Virus record (IMG/VR): IMGVR_UViG_3300028297_000018
Span: 1 to 23,029 of that record
Length of the DNA stretch: 23,029 bases
Source of the DNA: a virus
Reading direction: 5' to 3' (one strand)
Part shown: positions 6,900 to 13,279 of the stretch, one piece after another
Layout: each line of letters begins with the position of its first letter
Numbering within the stretch: the first letter of the stretch is position 1
The notes under the pieces: generated by a model
Told to the model about the DNA's origin: nothing
What the model saw: the letters and a program-made list of their open reading frames with translations, nothing else
The model's database searches: none
Made by a program: the position numbers and the translations under genes

Positions 6900-7166
6900 T
6901 CATTTGGTGAGACCCCATTTGTGATTGCTGTATCCAACATGAACCTTGAAGTCAATGGACTTTACGCTCAGTCTTAAGTTATCTTTCTGCTTCTTAATTC
7001 TAGCAGGACTCTTGAACGCGAGCTGTATTAGTCTATCTCGGTGTACGTCACTTCCCCAGATGAGACTTTTATCGTTGCCAGAAAGAACCACATCATTTAT
7101 GCGGTAATCTTTTTTGGTTTTGCCGTCGTGAAGAACAACGTCGCAGAGGTGTATAGGGTCTTTCAT
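6900..7166 (-). CDS. hypothetical protein, 88 aa
   Basis: Begins MKDPIHLCDVVLHDGKTKKDYRINDVVL; beta-rich N-terminal half, basic C-terminal half ending VGYSNHKWGLTK. There is no other Met, so the start at 7166 is the only ATG choice. The start codon falls at the end of a possible minus-strand copy of the phage promoter element (7164-7200), which would again give a transcript with little or no leader. No family recognised. Confidence 0.62.
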   Translation of the reverse strand: MKDPIHLCDVVLHDGKTKKDYRINDVVLSGNDKSLIWGSDVHRDRLIQLAFKSPARIKKQKDNLRLSVKSIDFKVHVGYSNHKWGLTK

Positions 7167-7200
7167 AGACCTATAACGCTATTAGCTGTAGGTTATTGTA
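7164..7200 (-). promoter_or_regulatory. possible minus-strand copy of the phage promoter element
   Basis: On the minus strand: TACAATA (7200-7194), 15 nt, CGTTATAGGTCTATG (7178-7164). The first eight bases of the second half equal those of the copy at 14064 (CGTTATAG), and the 15-nt spacing is preserved. The end of the element runs into the ATG, 12 nt from CGTT instead of 27-55 nt in the plus-strand copies, so this may be coincidence. Confidence 0.3.
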
Positions 7201-7399
7201 GTTGGTTTTTGGCCAACAAAACCTTTAGTTCTTGGACTTCTTTGAGCAGTTGCTTCACGTCATCCTTCATTTCCCCGTTATCATTCTCAAGTGCAATCAC
7301 TCTCCCCTTCAGGTGCGCGTAATCTGAATTGTGTTTAATCCACGTTCCAATTATCGAACCCGCAATGATAATCATCTCAAATTGCGTCAATGTGTCCAT
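7193..7399 (-). CDS. small membrane-anchored coiled-coil protein, 68 aa
   Basis: N-terminal hydrophobic segment FEMIIIAGSIIGTWI (residues 7-21) followed by a charged helix with heptad-like spacing of hydrophobics (LKGRVIALENDNGEMKDDV, QLLKEVQELKVLLAK). This topology, one N-terminal membrane helix and a cytoplasmic or periplasmic coiled coil, is common for small proteins in phage lysis regions. It could act in lysis, for instance with a holin or spanin, but no family motif confirms that. A TACTTTTG box lies 4 nt before its ATG. Confidence 0.65.
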   Translation of the reverse strand: MDTLTQFEMIIIAGSIIGTWIKHNSDYAHLKGRVIALENDNGEMKDDVKQLLKEVQELKVLLAKNQLQ

Positions 7400-7403
7400 G
7401 CTA

Positions 7404-7439
7404 CAAAAGTAGTAAAATGAATACTACATTAACTCAAAA
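7404..7439 (-). promoter_or_regulatory. Bacteroidetes promoter (-33 TTTTG, 23 nt, -7 TACTTTTG), leaderless start
   Basis: Minus strand TTTTG (7439-7435), 23 nt, TACTTTTG (7411-7404), TAGC, ATG 7399. The -7 box fits TAnnTTTG and lies 4 nt before the start codon, as at 6001 and 6891. The -33 spacing is at the long end of what is reported for flavobacteria. Confidence 0.5.
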
Positions 7440-8555
7440 CCTTCTTTCTGACTTCCTCCTTACTTGCTCTTCTCTATAGAAGGGGTCGAGCTCCGAACCG
7501 AAACAAATCTGCCCCCAGTTAGCTAGTACAATTTGAAGGTCGCTAACTGTAAAGAAGCCATCTCCGTTTAGGTCTCCCTCAATCCAATTAAAGTCACCCC
7601 AATGGCTGAGCATAAGCATTAAGTCGTTAGTACCTACAACTAAATCGCCGCTGATGTCACCTGCGCAATACGGGTCTCCCGTCGTCATGCCCGGCCTAGT
7701 AATCTCAATCATGCTATGCATCCGCTCAATCTGACCTTCAGTAAAGTGTTGCCGGCATGAATCTACATAGTAGTCCATGTGATTGTCCGGTGTGTAGCTG
7801 TACAGGGCAGGGGGGCATATTGGGTTCTCGCAACTCCAGTTCAGTTTAGTTGGCGGGGTATCGCAAACAAAGTCTCCTGTCTCCTCGCAATCACCGAGGT
7901 TTTGTCCGCAGTTGTCTACGTTCCGAAAGACGTGATGCAAACTTAGGAAGTGACCGACCTCATGGATAAGTGTTTTGTTCTCATCTCTATTATCCAATAG
8001 GTGGTCTCCTAGCCTTCCGAATACACTTGTCTTGACCCACACTCCGTCTAGTGTTGTTTGAGGTGTGTACGCTGTCCATGCAAAACCTAGTATGCCTTGA
8101 CAAAGAGCTGGGAATACATGTACGTTCATTACCGTTTCTCTGTCCCATACGATATCCTCTAAGTAGTCATTCATAGAGTTAAAAGCAAACCCATTGTAAG
8201 GAATGCAATTAGTGTTGAGCAACGCATAGGAATCTTCGTACTCATCAAAGTCATGATACTCTATGGCCAATAAATCAAACTCATACATCGCCTCCTCGAA
8301 CTCCTCATTCAGATGAGCAGCTGCATCGTTAACGATATAGAGCGGTAGATTGCTGTGAGAGATGCTGTCAGTGTAGTAAATGTGAACGACGTAGTTGACC
8401 GTCTTCCATTCTGGTTCATCTGGGAAGAACCCCATTGTTCTTACAGCTAAATCCTCTGGCTCACCGAATGTGACACACTGAGAGTTGGCCTTGCTTACAA
8501 GCAGGAGGGTTAGCATCCATAGGACAAAGATTGCATGGAACTTATAGCGTGACAT
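7434..8555 (-). CDS. secreted M43-type zinc metalloprotease with dockerin-like calcium repeats
   Basis: 373 residues from ATG 8553-8555, chosen because it opens a signal peptide (FHAIFVLWMLTLLLVSKANS, residues 6-25) with likely cleavage before QC; a longer start adds 12 residues before it. M43 (pappalysin/cytophagalysin) features are clear: zinc site HEVGHFLSLHH (198-208; ligands H198, H202, H208, catalytic E199), GDFVCDTPP (227-235) and the Met-turn region NHMDYYVDSCRQHFTEGQ (258-275). Two calcium-loop repeats follow: GDISGDLVVGTNDL (299-312) and GDLNGDGFFTVSDL (327-340), each ending in a WG, as in type I dockerin-like repeats. The usual Gly of HExxHxxGxxH is Ser205. A secreted protease is unusual phage cargo; a role in host-surface or matrix degradation is inference. 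Confidence 0.85.
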   Translation of the reverse strand: MSRYKFHAIFVLWMLTLLLVSKANSQCVTFGEPEDLAVRTMGFFPDEPEWKTVNYVVHIYYTDSISHSNLPLYIVNDAAAHLNEEFEEAMYEFDLLAIEYHDFDEYEDSYALLNTNCIPYNGFAFNSMNDYLEDIVWDRETVMNVHVFPALCQGILGFAWTAYTPQTTLDGVWVKTSVFGRLGDHLLDNRDENKTLIHEVGHFLSLHHVFRNVDNCGQNLGDCEETGDFVCDTPPTKLNWSCENPICPPALYSYTPDNHMDYYVDSCRQHFTEGQIERMHSMIEITRPGMTTGDPYCAGDISGDLVVGTNDLMLMLSHWGDFNWIEGDLNGDGFFTVSDLQIVLANWGQICFGSELDPFYREEQVRRKSERRF

Positions 8556-8618
8556 GTGGTTGGATTTAGGGTAAAGCATTCCCCCGCACACTATTAGTAT
8601 TCAACAAGAACGATAGCC

Positions 8619-8777
8619 ATGTTTCCAGAAATGCTGGATGCTGTCGTAGCTATACGTGAGTGCTCTACTAGCACTCTACGTGAAGCGTCCGTTGCTAAGC
8701 TTATGCGAAGGTACACGAAAAAATTTAGAAAGTCAAGTGCCTTTATGAGATTGAAAACGATTGCCCGACAAAAGTAG
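8619..8777 (+). CDS. small basic ORF, 52 aa
   Basis: ATG 8619 to TAG 8775-8777. The peptide begins MFPEMLDAVVAIRECSTSTL and ends RLKTIARQK; it is helical with a Lys/Arg-rich second half (KLMRRYTKKFRKS). It lies in the divergence zone, reading right, immediately upstream of a gene-free stretch. A GCACACTA sequence 15 nt before AACGATAG precedes it, a weak echo of the phage promoter element. No family recognised; it could be a small regulator or simply a chance ORF. Confidence 0.42.
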   Translation: MFPEMLDAVVAIRECSTSTLREASVAKLMRRYTKKFRKSSAFMRLKTIARQK

Positions 8778-9102
8778 TATTTAAAACCCTCATGCTGATA
8801 CGCTTTTCAGGTGAAAAAAGCGATGAGTAATGTATGCCCGGGGGATTATACATACACACAGACGCTACGCTGCGCAAACCGAAACGCAATCGCTGACCCC
8901 ACCCCCTGCAAACGTGTCGGGTTGCCGCCAAACATTCTAGCTTTTTGCTTGCGTGCTCTGCTGGTCTGGTCGATGGCCTGCTCCATCCATGGTCTGAGAC
9001 GTGAGCTACAGACAACCGATTGGTGGACGAGAACCAAAGACCCAAGGCACAATCACCACCCCTGCATTCGGTTGCTCCTATACGCTACCCACAAATGGGG
9101 CA
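8778..9102 (+). other. gene-free stretch at the divergence of leftward and rightward blocks
   Basis: No convincing coding frame: overlapping frames encode Cys/His/Trp/Arg-rich text without recognisable protein character. It contains an imperfect hairpin (8801-8822, CGCTTTT against AAAAGCG with a short loop), a TGTATG/CATACA inverted pair (8831-8836 with 8851-8856), and by eye appears richer in G+C than the flanking genes. It ends where the first, degenerate promoter element begins (9103). A non-coding RNA, a regulatory region or a replication origin are all possible; nothing decides between them. Confidence 0.45.
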
Positions 9103-9166
9103 TTAACATCTGTTGGCAATTAGCTCATACTAGAACAAGATTGATATCCGTTATACACTCAACAAC
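9103..9166 (+). promoter_or_regulatory. degenerate first copy of the phage promoter element
   Basis: TTAACATCTGTTGGCAA (9103-9119), GCTCATACTA (9123-9132), 16 nt, CGTTATACACTCAACAAC (9149-9166). When aligned with the copy at 10549 all three blocks fall at identical distances, though the GCACAATA and CTATAGAAAC blocks have several changes. It lies 43 nt before the first rightward gene at 9210. Confidence 0.5.
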
Positions 9167-9209
9167 GCGATAGCTAAATAGATAACATAAACCACATAAC
9201 ACACTGATT

Positions 9210-9527
9210 ATGAACGAGATAACCAACAAAAACAACGGATTGCAAGCGACTATCGAAATGGTTGAGATGCACTTGAAGAGTGCCAGAGTCCTTGCTGAGA
9301 CTGCATTCGGGATGGCTAAGTTCAGCCTTGAATCCATCGAAAGTGAGTTGCGAACCGCTGAAGCCTTGTGCTTGTGCGACCAGACTAAGCGCAATATCCA
9401 AGAGCGTGAGGCAGTAGCCCTAGACGAGCTAGTAGCCGCAAGGAGCACGATGAACGATATCAGGAGAACGCACATCAATCTCAAGTCCAGTATCGGCATG
9501 GGAGATTTCTCAGCACTTGCACAATAA
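9210..9527 (+). CDS. hypothetical helical protein, first gene of the rightward block
   Basis: 105 residues, nearly all helical, with regularly spaced hydrophobics (LQATIEMVEMHLKSARVLAE, then FSLESIESELRTAEALC). No domain recognised; it could form a coiled coil. Its stop codon lies in the GCACAATAA of the next promoter element (9519-9526), so gene end and promoter are fused. As the first gene after the divergence zone it is likely to be among the earliest expressed. Confidence 0.7.
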   Translation: MNEITNKNNGLQATIEMVEMHLKSARVLAETAFGMAKFSLESIESELRTAEALCLCDQTKRNIQEREAVALDELVAARSTMNDIRRTHINLKSSIGMGDFSALAQ

Positions 9528-9560
9528 GCAGAAACCGAGATACGTTAACACTATAGAAAC
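9519..9560 (+). promoter_or_regulatory. phage promoter element upstream of ardC-like gene
   Basis: GCACAATA (9519-9526), 16 nt, CGTTAACACTATAGAAAC (9543-9560). Lacks a TTAACATCC block because it overlaps the end of the preceding gene. It is followed by an unusually long leader (37 nt) containing a hairpin. Confidence 0.65.
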
Positions 9561-9561
9561 A

Positions 9562-9583
9562 GGGGAGGCAATCCAGTCTCCCC
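9562..9583 (+). promoter_or_regulatory. leader hairpin GGGGAG...CTCCCC before the ardC-like gene
   Basis: GGGGAG (9562-9567) can pair with CTCCCC (9578-9583) across a 10-nt loop, directly downstream of CTATAGAAAC and 14 nt before ATG 9598. Only this early gene has such a leader; the others carry A-rich unstructured ones. It could attenuate transcription, protect the mRNA or control translation. No T-run follows. Confidence 0.45.
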
Positions 9584-9597
9584 ACAAATTGAAAGCC

Positions 9598-10524
9598 ATG
9601 AGCAAAGCGAAGAAAGACGTCTACCAGCAGGTCACCGACCGCATCATCGAAGGTCTCCAGACCAAGGGTCTCCAGTGGTTCAAGCCTTGGAACGCAGGTG
9701 ACGGCATGGGTGCTTTGATGCCCATCAATAACACCACGGGGAAAGCCTATCGTGGTCTCAACCAGCTGTTCCTCTGCATCGAGCAGACGGCCAATGGCTA
9801 CGAGCACAACGAATGGTTGACCTACAAGCAGGCGGCTAAGGCTGGCGGCAATGTGGTTAAGGGTTCTACAGGAACTGAGATTGTGTTCTGGAACATCAGC
9901 TACAAGGGTGAGGACGGCAAGTTCTACCGCAAGATTCAGGACATCCCTGTAGGCATGGCGTTCGACAAGCTTTTCAGCCCACGCCTCTGGAACGTGTTCA
10001 ACATCGCCCAGTGCGAAGGCATCGAGCCACGCCGCAAGCCCATGACTCCGGTCGAGCCAGCGGAGCAGTTCAATCCAATCGGTGAGGCTGAGAAGGTGTA
10101 CGCAGAGCTGTACCCCACCAAGCACAAGCCCACGTTGGGTCACGGCGGAGCCAGCGCGTTCTACGCTCCAATGCGCCACCACGTCCAGATGCCCAAGCCT
10201 GAGACCTTCGTCACCAACGATGACTACTACAAGACTCTGTTTCATGAGTTGGTGCACAGCACTGGTCACGAGGATATCTTGAATCGCCTGAACAAGGTGG
10301 CTGCCTTCGGGTCTGAGGACTACAGCAAAGAGGAGCTGGTGGCTGAGATTGGTGCGCAGTTCCTCGTGGGTCTCACAGGCATCAAGCCAAAGGATGACCA
10401 CGTGAACAGCCAAGCCTACGTCAACAACTGGGTCAAGCAGTTGAAGGACAAGCCGAAGATGGCTCTGTCTGCCGCGAACAAGGCAATGAAGGCTGTGGAC
10501 TTCATCATGGGGGGAGAGGCGTGA
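9598..10524 (+). CDS. ardC: ArdC-type antirestriction protein (ssDNA-binding plus zincin)
   Basis: 308 residues from ATG 9598 (the frame is open upstream to 9517, but that would run through the promoter). The N-terminal domain (about 5-130) matches the ArdC ssDNA-binding domain (former DUF1738): DVYQQVTDRIIEGLQ, GLQWFKPWN, NNTTGKAYRGLNQLFL, NEWLTYKQAAKAGG. The C-terminal half carries a zincin site FHELVHSTGHEDILNR (215-230; H216, E217, H220) with a likely third ligand in EELVAEIGAQF (245-255). ArdC proteins protect incoming DNA from host restriction and occur on plasmids and phages. Third codon positions look noticeably richer in G/C than in neighbouring genes, suggesting a separate origin. 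First large rightward gene, fitting early anti-defence expression. Confidence 0.88.
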   Translation: MSKAKKDVYQQVTDRIIEGLQTKGLQWFKPWNAGDGMGALMPINNTTGKAYRGLNQLFLCIEQTANGYEHNEWLTYKQAAKAGGNVVKGSTGTEIVFWNISYKGEDGKFYRKIQDIPVGMAFDKLFSPRLWNVFNIAQCEGIEPRRKPMTPVEPAEQFNPIGEAEKVYAELYPTKHKPTLGHGGASAFYAPMRHHVQMPKPETFVTNDDYYKTLFHELVHSTGHEDILNRLNKVAAFGSEDYSKEELVAEIGAQFLVGLTGIKPKDDHVNSQAYVNNWVKQLKDKPKMALSAANKAMKAVDFIMGGEA

Positions 10525-10548
10525 GCCTCCCCTCCGCCCTTCGGGGCG
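10511..10548 (+). terminator. double hairpin after ardC, second with a TTCG tetraloop
   Basis: First stem: GGGG-AG bulge-AGGC (10511-10520), loop GTGA, GCCTCCCC (10525-10532); it includes the ardC stop codon in its loop. Second stem: CGCCC TTCG GGGCG (10535-10548), a perfect 5-bp stem with a very stable UUCG loop. No U-tract follows, so this may be a weak terminator or an mRNA 3'-end stabiliser. The next promoter element starts at 10549. Confidence 0.6.
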
Positions 10549-10612
10549 TTAACATTAATTCACAAGTAGCGCACAATAAAACGAATACATCCAGCGTTAC
10601 TACTATAGAAAC
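10549..10612 (+). promoter_or_regulatory. phage promoter element
   Basis: TTAACATTAATTCACAA (10549-10565), GCACAATA (10571-10578), 16 nt, CGTTACTACTATAGAAAC (10595-10612), then 9 nt to ATG 10622. The downstream block is one of the best matches; the upstream TTAACATCCGTTAACA block is partly changed. Confidence 0.68.
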
Positions 10613-10621
10613 GAGAGAAAC

Positions 10622-10957
10622 ATGAAAAAATACGACTCAACACCGATTGCCTACGCAAGCTACCCAGAGACTGGAGTAGTCCGAACCGACCGCAAGTTCC
10701 GCGCCACCATCCAGTTCTACACTGGTAGTGCATGGGGGAAGGGCACATGGGCATGCTCCAAGACGTTCAACAACGAGAGCCACGTGGACAACTTCATTGC
10801 ATACATGGAGAGGACTAAGGGCTGGAACGTCGATGAGGTTTGGTATGGAAAGAACCTGACTCCGCTTGAGGACTCTTGGGCGTATCAAGGTGAGGCTGTA
10901 AAGACCAAGTTTCACAAGCCTAATGGATGGAAGGCTAGACGCGCCGCCGGACACTAA
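10622..10957 (+). CDS. hypothetical protein, 111 aa
   Basis: Begins MKKYDSTPIAYASYPETGVV and contains many aromatic residues (AWGKGTWACSKTF, GWNVDEVWYGKN, DSWAYQGEAV). The compact alternating pattern suggests a small folded beta/alpha protein. No family recognised. It has its own promoter element and is followed 12 nt later by the next gene, so the two probably share a transcript. Small proteins of this kind in early phage blocks often target host functions, but nothing here shows which. Confidence 0.7.
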   Translation: MKKYDSTPIAYASYPETGVVRTDRKFRATIQFYTGSAWGKGTWACSKTFNNESHVDNFIAYMERTKGWNVDEVWYGKNLTPLEDSWAYQGEAVKTKFHKPNGWKARRAAGH

Positions 10958-10969
10958 ACAGAAAATAGT

Positions 10970-11263
10970 ATGGGACAGAAAATGATTAAGATAGACACCA
11001 TGACTTGCGGCAAGCACTTCCTTCCTGCAATCTTCAACGGAGACTTCGAGGGTCTCAACGCAAACGAGGAGTTCCTCCTTGAGCGTGAGGTGGGTTGGTA
11101 TAACGCGACGGCTGAGGAGGACTACCCAGACTTTGTTAGCATCGAGTTCGAGTGCACGTCAAGTGAGCGATACATCTGTGGATGTGACCTGACAGGACTA
11201 TTCGGCGAATGCGTGGAGGTAAAGGTCTTCGTGACCTTAGACGAGAACTACGTGAAGGATTAA
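10970..11263 (+). CDS. hypothetical protein, 97 aa
   Basis: Begins MGQKMIKIDTMTCGKHFLPAIFNGDFEGL; an alternative start is the ATG four codons later. The segment LPAIFNGDFEGLNANEE resembles a motif (A-NGD-GL-xxE) of small phage proteins grouped as DUF6926-like, though I hold that loosely. Acidic overall, with several Cys (YICGCDLTGLFGECVE). Its stop codon TAA lies inside the TTAACATCC of the next promoter element. Confidence 0.68.
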   Translation: MGQKMIKIDTMTCGKHFLPAIFNGDFEGLNANEEFLLEREVGWYNATAEEDYPDFVSIEFECTSSERYICGCDLTGLFGECVEVKVFVTLDENYVKD

Positions 11264-11323
11264 CATCCGTTAACATACTGCGCACAATAACAGCAAACTT
11301 GCCGCGTTATTACTACAGAAGAC
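11260..11323 (+). promoter_or_regulatory. phage promoter element
   Basis: TTAACATCCGTTAACA (11260-11275), GCACAATA (11282-11289), 15 nt, CGTTATTACTACAGAAG (11305-11321). A conserved leader AAAAACAATTCAAT (11330-11343) follows and abuts ATG 11344. The first base of the element belongs to the last sense codon and the stop codon of the preceding gene is inside it. Confidence 0.7.
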
Positions 11324-11343
11324 ATCATTAAAAACAATTCAAT

Positions 11344-12549
11344 ATGAGAGTTACCAAGAAAAACGACATTGCCTTCACGCCTGATTCCAAGTCAGCCATC
11401 ATCGCACTTGTAAGACTACGCAAAGATTCGTTTGCAAACATCTACAAGATTGAGCGAGCAATCCGAGACGAGTACATCAAGCTTACAGCTAACAGCTTCG
11501 GCCTCATCCCAGCAGATTACTATCAGCTCCAAAAACCGGAGAACGCCAAGGCTATGGCAAAGGCTAGGTTGTCTGTAATTAGTGGGGATGATGTGGCTAT
11601 ATGCAAGCGGTTCGTTGAAGTCGTACCAAACAAGTCTGACTACACGATATCGCTATGTGAGGAAGGTGAGGCTGTATTGGAGGAGGCGAACGGCAATGGG
11701 TCAAGCCATTCATCATACAGCAGTCGTGTTAGTGAGTACGACATAAACCGAGTTTTAGAATTTGTCTTAGGCAAAAAGAGCATTGACAACCAAGAGCTAC
11801 TAGACCACAACGAAGACGTTAAAAGGTCTATCAAGAGAGGCAAATATCTCAAGGCAGTACGCAAGGGTAATCCGCTACGCGCTGGACTTGAAGATGGGCG
11901 GGTGTGCTACGAGTTCACCGATGCTGTGTTCGATGACCACATTGACATGTTTACTCGTGTACTCTTCATTGGTCACCAACTACGTGTCGTAAAAGATACT
12001 GACTCCCCTGTGTATGTCGTAGAAAAACTGACTACCAATTCAGTCAATCCATGGAGGATAGTGGCGTTCGAGGACAAGCTGTACGACGTTATCGTGGGGC
12101 TGTCTTATAAGCTACACGACCGAGAACTGCGGGCAGTAGAGTCAGCGATTCGACAATGCGAGCGAGGTATGCCATTGATTCAAGACCTGTTCACACAGGA
12201 CGAGATTCGACAGCTGGCCGATGCCCAGTGCGTGGAACTGCCAGAGCAGACTACGTTCTCTGTAGTGAAAGTTGGCTCAGAGTCTTTCGGGTGCGTTGAG
12301 TGCTCTAAGGTCAAGCCAGAGGCGAACGTGATTGCATCTGGACTCAAGTATGAGGATGCTGATAAGTTGCGAGGGCTATCAGACAGAGATGCTACAGCAA
12401 AGCGACGAGTGGAGAACAAAGTCAATCGCATCAACAACATGAGAGAACAGCTCGTTCAAGAAAGGGCTGAGTTGGTTAAGCTGGAGGAGGAGCAAGAGCA
12501 GGCTGAAAGCAACTTGACTAATCACCAGAACCAAATACATGCGGCATGA
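11344..12549 (+). CDS. large hypothetical early protein with C-terminal coiled coil, 401 aa
   Basis: The longest unassigned rightward protein. N-terminus MRVTKKNDIAFTPDSKSAI, then a helical region with LRKDSFANIYKIERAIRDEY (28-47), a Ser/Asn-rich linker NGNGSSHSSYSS (about 116-127), a second helical/beta region (VSEYDINRVLEFVLGKKS onward) and a C-terminal coiled coil (about 350-395: NKVNRINNMREQLVQERAEL, KLEEEQEQAESNL). No enzyme motif or known domain recognised. It has its own complete promoter element and leader. Could be a scaffold or adaptor for other early proteins; function unknown. Confidence 0.75.
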   Translation: MRVTKKNDIAFTPDSKSAIIALVRLRKDSFANIYKIERAIRDEYIKLTANSFGLIPADYYQLQKPENAKAMAKARLSVISGDDVAICKRFVEVVPNKSDYTISLCEEGEAVLEEANGNGSSHSSYSSRVSEYDINRVLEFVLGKKSIDNQELLDHNEDVKRSIKRGKYLKAVRKGNPLRAGLEDGRVCYEFTDAVFDDHIDMFTRVLFIGHQLRVVKDTDSPVYVVEKLTTNSVNPWRIVAFEDKLYDVIVGLSYKLHDRELRAVESAIRQCERGMPLIQDLFTQDEIRQLADAQCVELPEQTTFSVVKVGSESFGCVECSKVKPEANVIASGLKYEDADKLRGLSDRDATAKRRVENKVNRINNMREQLVQERAELVKLEEEQEQAESNLTNHQNQIHAA

Positions 12550-12713
12550 TGTTCGATAACGCACACAACCCATTCATCGAGCTTAACCTATCGAAGGAAG
12601 AGCTGGTGGAAGCATACAACTTCTTCCAAGGAGTTGACCTAGAATCCCAGATGCTAGTAGCTGATGCACTTGATGCTAAGTACAGCTTGATGGAGTTAAT
12701 TAACATCCGTTAA
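12546..12713 (+). CDS. small hypothetical protein, 55 aa
   Basis: ATG 12546 overlaps the stop of the 401-aa gene (ATGA), with a second in-frame ATG right after. The peptide begins MMFDNAHNPFIELNLSKEEL and ends LMELINIR; the helix VEAYNFFQGVDLESQMLVAD looks like a genuine folded segment. The last residues (LINIR) and the stop are encoded by the TTAACATCCGTTAACA block of the next promoter element. Unknown function. Confidence 0.62.
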   Translation: MMFDNAHNPFIELNLSKEELVEAYNFFQGVDLESQMLVADALDAKYSLMELINIR

Positions 12714-12762
12714 CAAACGACGGACAATATCTCAGAACAAGGTGCGTTCTAACTATAGAAAC
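12700..12762 (+). promoter_or_regulatory. phage promoter element
   Basis: TTAACATCCGTTAACA (12700-12715), GGACAATA (12722-12729), 15 nt, CGTTCTAACTATAGAAAC (12745-12762). The leader AAAAACAATTCACC (12768-12781) abuts ATG 12782. One of the three most complete copies. Confidence 0.72.
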
Positions 12763-12781
12763 ACCACAAAAACAATTCACC

Positions 12782-13033
12782 ATGAGTAAAATCATTAAGA
12801 CAACAGAAGACGGATGGGACTGCGCTCCCGCCATCATGGAGGTATCCGAGCTACTACCACATGCTCGTGAGATGCACTACGAGATTCAGTGTTGCACGCG
12901 AAGCATGAGCGCAAAGGAAATGCTCAGTGACCTCAAGGATTTTGTCACCGAACTGCATGACAGGATAGATGGCGCAATCGAAGAGTACACGGGAGTTGAA
13001 TTTGAAACCATTGAGGAAGATGATGAAGAGTAA
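12782..13033 (+). CDS. hypothetical acidic protein, 83 aa
   Basis: Begins MSKIIKTTEDGWDCAPAIME; mainly helical, with an acidic C-terminus EFETIEEDDEE. Two adjacent Cys at QCCTRS. Start supported by the conserved 14-nt leader directly before ATG. No family recognised. It overlaps the following gene by 14 nt. Confidence 0.7.
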   Translation: MSKIIKTTEDGWDCAPAIMEVSELLPHAREMHYEIQCCTRSMSAKEMLSDLKDFVTELHDRIDGAIEEYTGVEFETIEEDDEE

Positions 13034-13253
13034 AGCCGCAATCCCAGAGAGAGGTCAGTTGACCGACATGATTATCAGCTTCGAGGAGCGACAATCTACA
13101 GTTGAAGAAGTATTGGAGTTGTTCTCCGTGCTCATCCAAACTGGCATGGCTTGGTCACTTCAAGGTAGCTATGGTCGTACTGCTCGTCACCTCATCGACC
13201 AAGGAAGTTTATCCGAGGATGGCACAATAACTCACGAGTTTCTGCCGTTCTAA
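13020..13253 (+). CDS. conserved-type hypothetical phage protein, 77 aa
   Basis: I start at ATG 13020 (a second ATG follows immediately); a longer version from 12969 would be buried in the upstream gene. The segment VEEVLELFSVLIQTGMAW followed by LQGSYGRTARHLIDQGSLS matches a pattern (ELF-LI-TG-AW-LQGxYGRxA-xLI-xG) seen in many small phage and plasmid proteins of unknown function. The downstream promoter element overlaps its last 32 bases. Confidence 0.7.
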   Translation: MMKSKAAIPERGQLTDMIISFEERQSTVEEVLELFSVLIQTGMAWSLQGSYGRTARHLIDQGSLSEDGTITHEFLPF

Positions 13254-13263
13254 CTATAGAAAC
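13222..13263 (+). promoter_or_regulatory. phage promoter element inside the end of the preceding gene
   Basis: GCACAATA (13222-13229), 16 nt, CGTTCTAACTATAGAAAC (13246-13263). The second half is identical to the copy at 12745 even though here its start encodes the last residues and stop codon of a protein. Leader AAAAAACAATTCAAT (13265-13279) abuts ATG 13280. No TTAACATCC block. Confidence 0.7.
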
Positions 13264-13279
13264 CAAAAAACAATTCAAT

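Noticed and set aside
7434-8555. The M43 protease region as host chromosome joined to phage by misassembly
   Set aside because: The gene is in line with the leftward block, the gap to its downstream neighbour is about 34 nt and that neighbour's TACTTTTG promoter reaches into its 3' end. No host-like genes flank it. Still, read coverage across 7400-8600 would settle it.
8811-9173. A 120-codon plus-strand open frame in the divergence zone
   Set aside because: Its product is Cys/His/Trp/Arg-rich without domain-like character, and it runs straight through the TTAACATCT...CGTT promoter element at 9103-9166. The same stretch is also open on the minus strand, so it is more likely a non-coding region with few stops.
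9543-9560. ACTATAG in the promoter elements as a T7-type single-subunit RNA polymerase promoter
   Set aside because: CACTATAG does resemble the T7 core, but the elements also need GCACAATA at a spacing of 15 or 16 nt, which single-subunit polymerase promoters do not show, and no such polymerase gene is visible in the window. Not excluded if one lies elsewhere in the genome.
9481-10413. A long minus-strand open frame (310 codons) opposite the ardC-like gene
   Set aside because: It is antisense to a gene with definite ArdC domains; the G/C-rich third positions of ardC remove stops on the other strand. His/Leu/Val-rich product without a family match.
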